A stretch of 64,000 nucleotides of DNA from contig NZ_CP039640.1 in NCBI RefSeq assembly GCF_004923295.1, positions 248,001 through 312,000 on the forward strand, in the 5' to 3' direction. A program made the translations under genes and the position numbers. Below the pieces are notes generated by a model. It worked only from the letters and a program-made list of their open reading frames with translations, did not search any database and was not told where the DNA came from. Numbering within the stretch: the stretch's first letter is position 1; each line of letters starts with the position of its first letter. This DNA is from Azospirillum sp. TSH100 (lineage in GTDB: Bacteria > Pseudomonadota > Alphaproteobacteria > Azospirillales > Azospirillaceae). Below, one piece after another: positions 60,923 to 64,000 of this stretch.

Positions 60923-63187
60923 ATGCGGCGGCTTCTGAGGGAGAACCGTCCGCTCCAGCGCATCGGGGCGCTCGGCATCGGCCTGCTGGCGGTGCTGTGC
61001 GGCGGCACCGCGATGATCCTGAACCGGTTGCATGACGAGACGGTGGCCGAAGCTCTGCTGGGCTTGCGCACGCTCAACGCCTCGCTGACCGAACAGACGA
61101 CGCGCACCATCGAAGGGATCGATCTGGCCGTCAGCGGGGTCGCCGAGCAGATCCCGCCTGAGAGCCGGCGCAGCCCGGAGGCCTTCAGCCGGCTGCGGAC
61201 GGACCGGCAGGTCCACGAGATCCTGAAGGCCAAGGCCTCCGGCCTGCCGCAGTTGGAGGCGCTGAGCCTGATCGGTGCCGACGGCACCCTGGTGAACTTC
61301 ACCCGCCAGTTCCCGGCCCCGGCGCTCGACCTGTCCCTGCGCGACTATTACCGCGCCCTCAAGGACGCCGATCCCGGGCACGCCTATCTCAGCCGGCCGA
61401 CCAGGAGCCTGGTCACCGGGGAATGGACCCTCTACATCGCGCGGCGCGTGAACGATGCGGAAGGCGGACTGGTCGGATTGGTCATCGGGGCAATCCGCCT
61501 GTCCTATTTCGAGGAGTTCTACCGCAGCCTCCATGTGGCTCCGGGCAGCGGCTTCAGCCTGTGGTGGCGCGACGGCATGCTGCTGGCCCGCTTCCCGCCG
61601 GTGCCGGACAAGATCGGCACCATCGCCCCCCACCCCGTCATCGACAGGCAGCTCGCCCAAAGCGGGACCGGCACCTCGACCCTGCAACGCTCGGTCGACG
61701 GGGAGGAGCGCATCCTGTCCGTCCAGCTCCTGCGGAACTATCCGCTGGCCGTCGCGGTCAGCCGGACGCGAGGGGAGATCCTGGCCCGCTGGGAAAGTCA
61801 GGCGATCGTCATCGCCGCCGCCGGGCTGGTCAGCGCGGTGGCGCTCGCCCTGATGCTGTGGGCGATGGCCCGCCAGTTCCTGGCCTACGAGACCGCCAAC
61901 CGCGCGCTCAGCGAGCGCCGTCAGGCGGTGGAGGCCCGCGACGAGGCGGAGGAGCATGTCCGCCAGTTGCAGAAGATGGAGGCGCTCGGCCAGCTGACCG
62001 GCGGCGTCGCCCACGACTTCAACAACCTGCTTCAGGCGATACGCTCCAGCCTGCACATGCTGGAGGCCGGCGGCGAACTGCGCGGGGCGGAAAGCCGCCG
62101 GGCACTGGAGGTGGCGGGCCAGGCAGTCGACCGCGGTGCCACCCTGACCCAGCATCTGCTGGCCTTCGCCCGCCGCCAGCGATTGGCTCCGGCGCCGGTC
62201 GATCTCGGCGCCCAGGTGGTGGGGATGGCGGCACTGCTGGAACGCACGCTGGGCGGCGCCATCCGCATCCGCATCGACAGCGACGCCGATGTGCCGCCGG
62301 CACTGGTCGATCCCCACCAGTTCGACATCGCCCTGCTGAACCTCGCCATCAACGCCCGCGACGCCATGCCGGAGGGCGGCACCCTGACCATCACCGTCAC
62401 CGGCCTGCCGACAGGGCCGGCGGCGGAAGGGGTTTTCCCCACCCTGGCGCCTGGCGGCTATGTCGCCGTGACCGTGCGCGACAGCGGAGCCGGCATGGCG
62501 CCCGACGTGCTGGCGCGGGCCTGCGAGCCATTCTTCACCACCAAGCCGGTCGGGCAGGGCAGCGGGCTGGGGCTGAGCATGGTGCATGGCCTGACCGCCC
62601 AGTCCGGCGGCGGCATGCGCCTGGAAAGCCATCCCGGCCTCGGCACCGCGGTGACGCTGTATCTGCCCCATGCCCCAATGCGGAACCAAGGGGAGAGCCG
62701 GGGGGAGAGCCGGGCGGAAAGCTTGGCCGGAGACGGGGCGGGAGGGCCCGGCAGCGAACCACCGCCGGTGCCATCCGCCCCCCCGTCATCCGTCCCGTCA
62801 GGCACCCCATCAGCCGGCGCCGTGCGCGTCCTGCTGGTCGAAGACGACGTCCTGGTCCGCATGGCGAACGCCGCGGTGCTGGACGAGGCCGGCATCATGG
62901 TGTCGGAGGCCGCCAGCGGCGAGGAGGCCCTGGCCCTGCTGGCGGCGGACGATGCGGGTCAGGTCGGCATCCGCATGCTGATCACCGATTTCGCCATGCC
63001 CGGCATGACCGGCGCCGACCTGACCCGCATCGTCCGCCACCACCGGCCCGGCCTGCCGGTCCTGATCGTCACCGGTTATGCCGAGAAGGCGGTGTTGCAG
63101 GATCTGGGGCGCGAGCCCGGCATCCGCATCCTGTCCAAACCCATCCCGCCATCAGCCCTGATCGGGCATATCATGGCGGCGTTGTAG
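60923..63187 (+). CDS. Hybrid sensor histidine kinase with extracytoplasmic sensor and receiver domain
   Basis: This 754-residue protein has a first membrane helix at about residues 13-34, a periplasmic dCache/PDC-like sensor (about 35-290, with SLRDYYRALKDADPGHAYLS typical of PDC domains) and a second helix at about 293-315. A short linker leads to a histidine kinase with His364 in GGVAHDFNN, NLAINARDAMPEGG (N box) and GLGLSMVHG (G2 box), a Pro/Ser-rich linker, and a C-terminal receiver with Asp689 in TDFAMPG. The frame is open to 60773, but ATG 60923 starts the membrane protein naturally. No partner regulator is adjacent and the ligand is unknown. Confidence 0.92.
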   Translation: MRRLLRENRPLQRIGALGIGLLAVLCGGTAMILNRLHDETVAEALLGLRTLNASLTEQTTRTIEGIDLAVSGVAEQIPPESRRSPEAFSRLRTDRQVHEILKAKASGLPQLEALSLIGADGTLVNFTRQFPAPALDLSLRDYYRALKDADPGHAYLSRPTRSLVTGEWTLYIARRVNDAEGGLVGLVIGAIRLSYFEEFYRSLHVAPGSGFSLWWRDGMLLARFPPVPDKIGTIAPHPVIDRQLAQSGTGTSTLQRSVDGEERILSVQLLRNYPLAVAVSRTRGEILARWESQAIVIAAAGLVSAVALALMLWAMARQFLAYETANRALSERRQAVEARDEAEEHVRQLQKMEALGQLTGGVAHDFNNLLQAIRSSLHMLEAGGELRGAESRRALEVAGQAVDRGATLTQHLLAFARRQRLAPAPVDLGAQVVGMAALLERTLGGAIRIRIDSDADVPPALVDPHQFDIALLNLAINARDAMPEGGTLTITVTGLPTGPAAEGVFPTLAPGGYVAVTVRDSGAGMAPDVLARACEPFFTTKPVGQGSGLGLSMVHGLTAQSGGGMRLESHPGLGTAVTLYLPHAPMRNQGESRGESRAESLAGDGAGGPGSEPPPVPSAPPSSVPSGTPSAGAVRVLLVEDDVLVRMANAAVLDEAGIMVSEAASGEEALALLAADDAGQVGIRMLITDFAMPGMTGADLTRIVRHHRPGLPVLIVTGYAEKAVLQDLGREPGIRILSKPIPPSALIGHIMAAL

Positions 63188-63221
63188 CGACGCGCCGGCA
63201 GGCCGTCATCGGACGCCGGCA

Positions 63222-64000
63222 TCAGGCGTCCTTCACGCAGGCCCCGACATGGGTGAAGCGGAACCGCGCATCGATCGGCACGTCGGGAAACGGCTGCCCG
63301 TGGCCCGCATGGGCGCTGTCATGGACGAGGCAGCAATCCTCGATCAGCGGCCAGACCACGCGCCCAAGGAAGCGCTGGTCCTGCAGACGCCCGCCATCGG
63401 CGCGGGCGGTGGCGGCCACCAGCGGAGCCATCGGCGGCAGGAGGCCCGCCCGCCCGCCCCACATGCCGGCCAGCATCAGGTCGGTGTGCATGATGTGGTC
63501 GCGCATGACATGGAAGGGGAGACCGGAGGCCAGCCAGGCCTCCACCGCGGCCCGCTCCCGGCTGTTCAGGCGGGAGTCGGCGTCGCGGCACAGGAAATGG
63601 CTGACGGTCGGATCGTCCGAGACGAGGAAACGCCAGAACAGGCCATGCACCGGCCCGCTGCCGGGTTCCATGGCGACCAGTTCCGCCCCCGCCCCGACCA
63701 GTTCGCCGAGAGCGGGCGCCGGCACGGAGTCGTCGTGATAGATGCGGCAGATCCAGCCCGGATAGAACTCCGCCGCAAGCCGGACATTCTCCAGCAGGCC
63801 CTGGGTGTACAGGGATGCGGAGCCCCACAGGCTGAAGCTGATGATCCGCCGCGTCCGGCCGTCCTGGGAAGATGTCGGCAGGGATGCGGGGACGGGCGCC
63901 GGTCCGCCATCCGGCCGCCCCTGACGCGCCGCTTCCGCCTTTCGCGCCAGGATCGCAGCGGCTTCGCTTGCCGCCTCCGCCCGCTTGCCGCAATGGAAAA
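63222..64000 (-). CDS. Glycosyltransferase-like protein, partial (start beyond window)
   Basis: The frame ending at 63222 is open to the window edge. The visible 258 or so residues contain an Ala/Glu-rich helical stretch (KRAEAASEAAAILARKAEAA), a low-complexity linker, then RRIISFSLWGSASLYTQGLLENVRLA and FYPGWICRIYHDDSVP, with the DxD-like CRDADSRL and RDHIMHTDLMLAGMWGG. It resembles GT-A-type hypothetical transferases; the upstream helical part hints at another TPR or coiled-coil fusion. Confidence 0.6.
   Translation of the reverse strand, partial: FHCGKRAEAASEAAAILARKAEAARQGRPDGGPAPVPASLPTSSQDGRTRRIISFSLWGSASLYTQGLLENVRLAAEFYPGWICRIYHDDSVPAPALGELVGAGAELVAMEPGSGPVHGLFWRFLVSDDPTVSHFLCRDADSRLNSRERAAVEAWLASGLPFHVMRDHIMHTDLMLAGMWGGRAGLLPPMAPLVAATARADGGRLQDQRFLGRVVWPLIEDCCLVHDSAHAGHGQPFPDVPIDARFRFTHVGACVKDA

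Overview
The window is about 64 kb of very GC-rich DNA. Gene style and content (tetratricopeptide/TPR glycosyltransferases, a plasmid-type HTH protein of the RHE_PE00001 kind, a lone ParA, GTG/TTG starts) suggest an Azospirillum-like alphaproteobacterium of the Rhodospirillales, probably a large secondary replicon (chromid or megaplasmid). This is inference; no rRNA or marker gene is present.

Layout. 1-5.2 kb: the end of an asparagine synthetase, a polytopic membrane protein, a DPM1/ArnC-type GT2 transferase and a flippase-like membrane protein, all surface-polysaccharide style. 5.6-10.7 kb: a tightly packed five-gene envelope operon (COG3014-like lipoprotein, YcfL, LpoB, DUF6844-like protein, CsgG-like protein). 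10.8-12.4 kb: two overlapping SAM methyltransferases. 12.5-32.4 kb: one 6622-codon gene for a giant secreted repeat protein. It has RTX-like 26-residue repeats, then 31 Ig-like repeats, one further Ig-like domain, more 26-residue repeats, and a C-terminal tail with EF-hand-like loops. 32.8-46.2 kb and 48.5-50.0 kb: a glycosylation island of TPR-fused glycosyltransferases of several folds plus GT4 and FkbM genes, with two damaged members.

46.4-52.6 kb is a replicon-maintenance-like module: parA, a small candidate DNA-binding partner, an HTH protein and a tyrosine recombinase. Its intergenic DNA is studded with TCATGA palindromes and a (CCATG)7 array. 52.7-54.5 kb: aquaporin Z, a 37-residue membrane peptide and a heptose bisphosphate phosphatase (gmhB). 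54.5-60.7 kb: metal handling, with a DUF1232 protein, an RcnA-type exporter and its CsoR/RcnR repressor, a DUF411 protein, a Zn/Cd/Pb P1B-ATPase and a MerR regulator. Two identical-format MerR operators flank an intervening glycosyltransferase-like gene. 60.9-63.2 kb: a hybrid sensor kinase. 63.2 kb to the end: a partial glycosyltransferase-like gene.

Working model (inference): the giant Ser/Thr-rich adhesin is exported by a type I system not in this window and is decorated by the neighbouring TPR-glycosyltransferases. Four of these carry a heptosyltransferase-like C-terminal domain, and gmhB nearby could supply heptose precursor. The CATG-core repeats around parA are the best candidate for an undescribed centromere or operator array.
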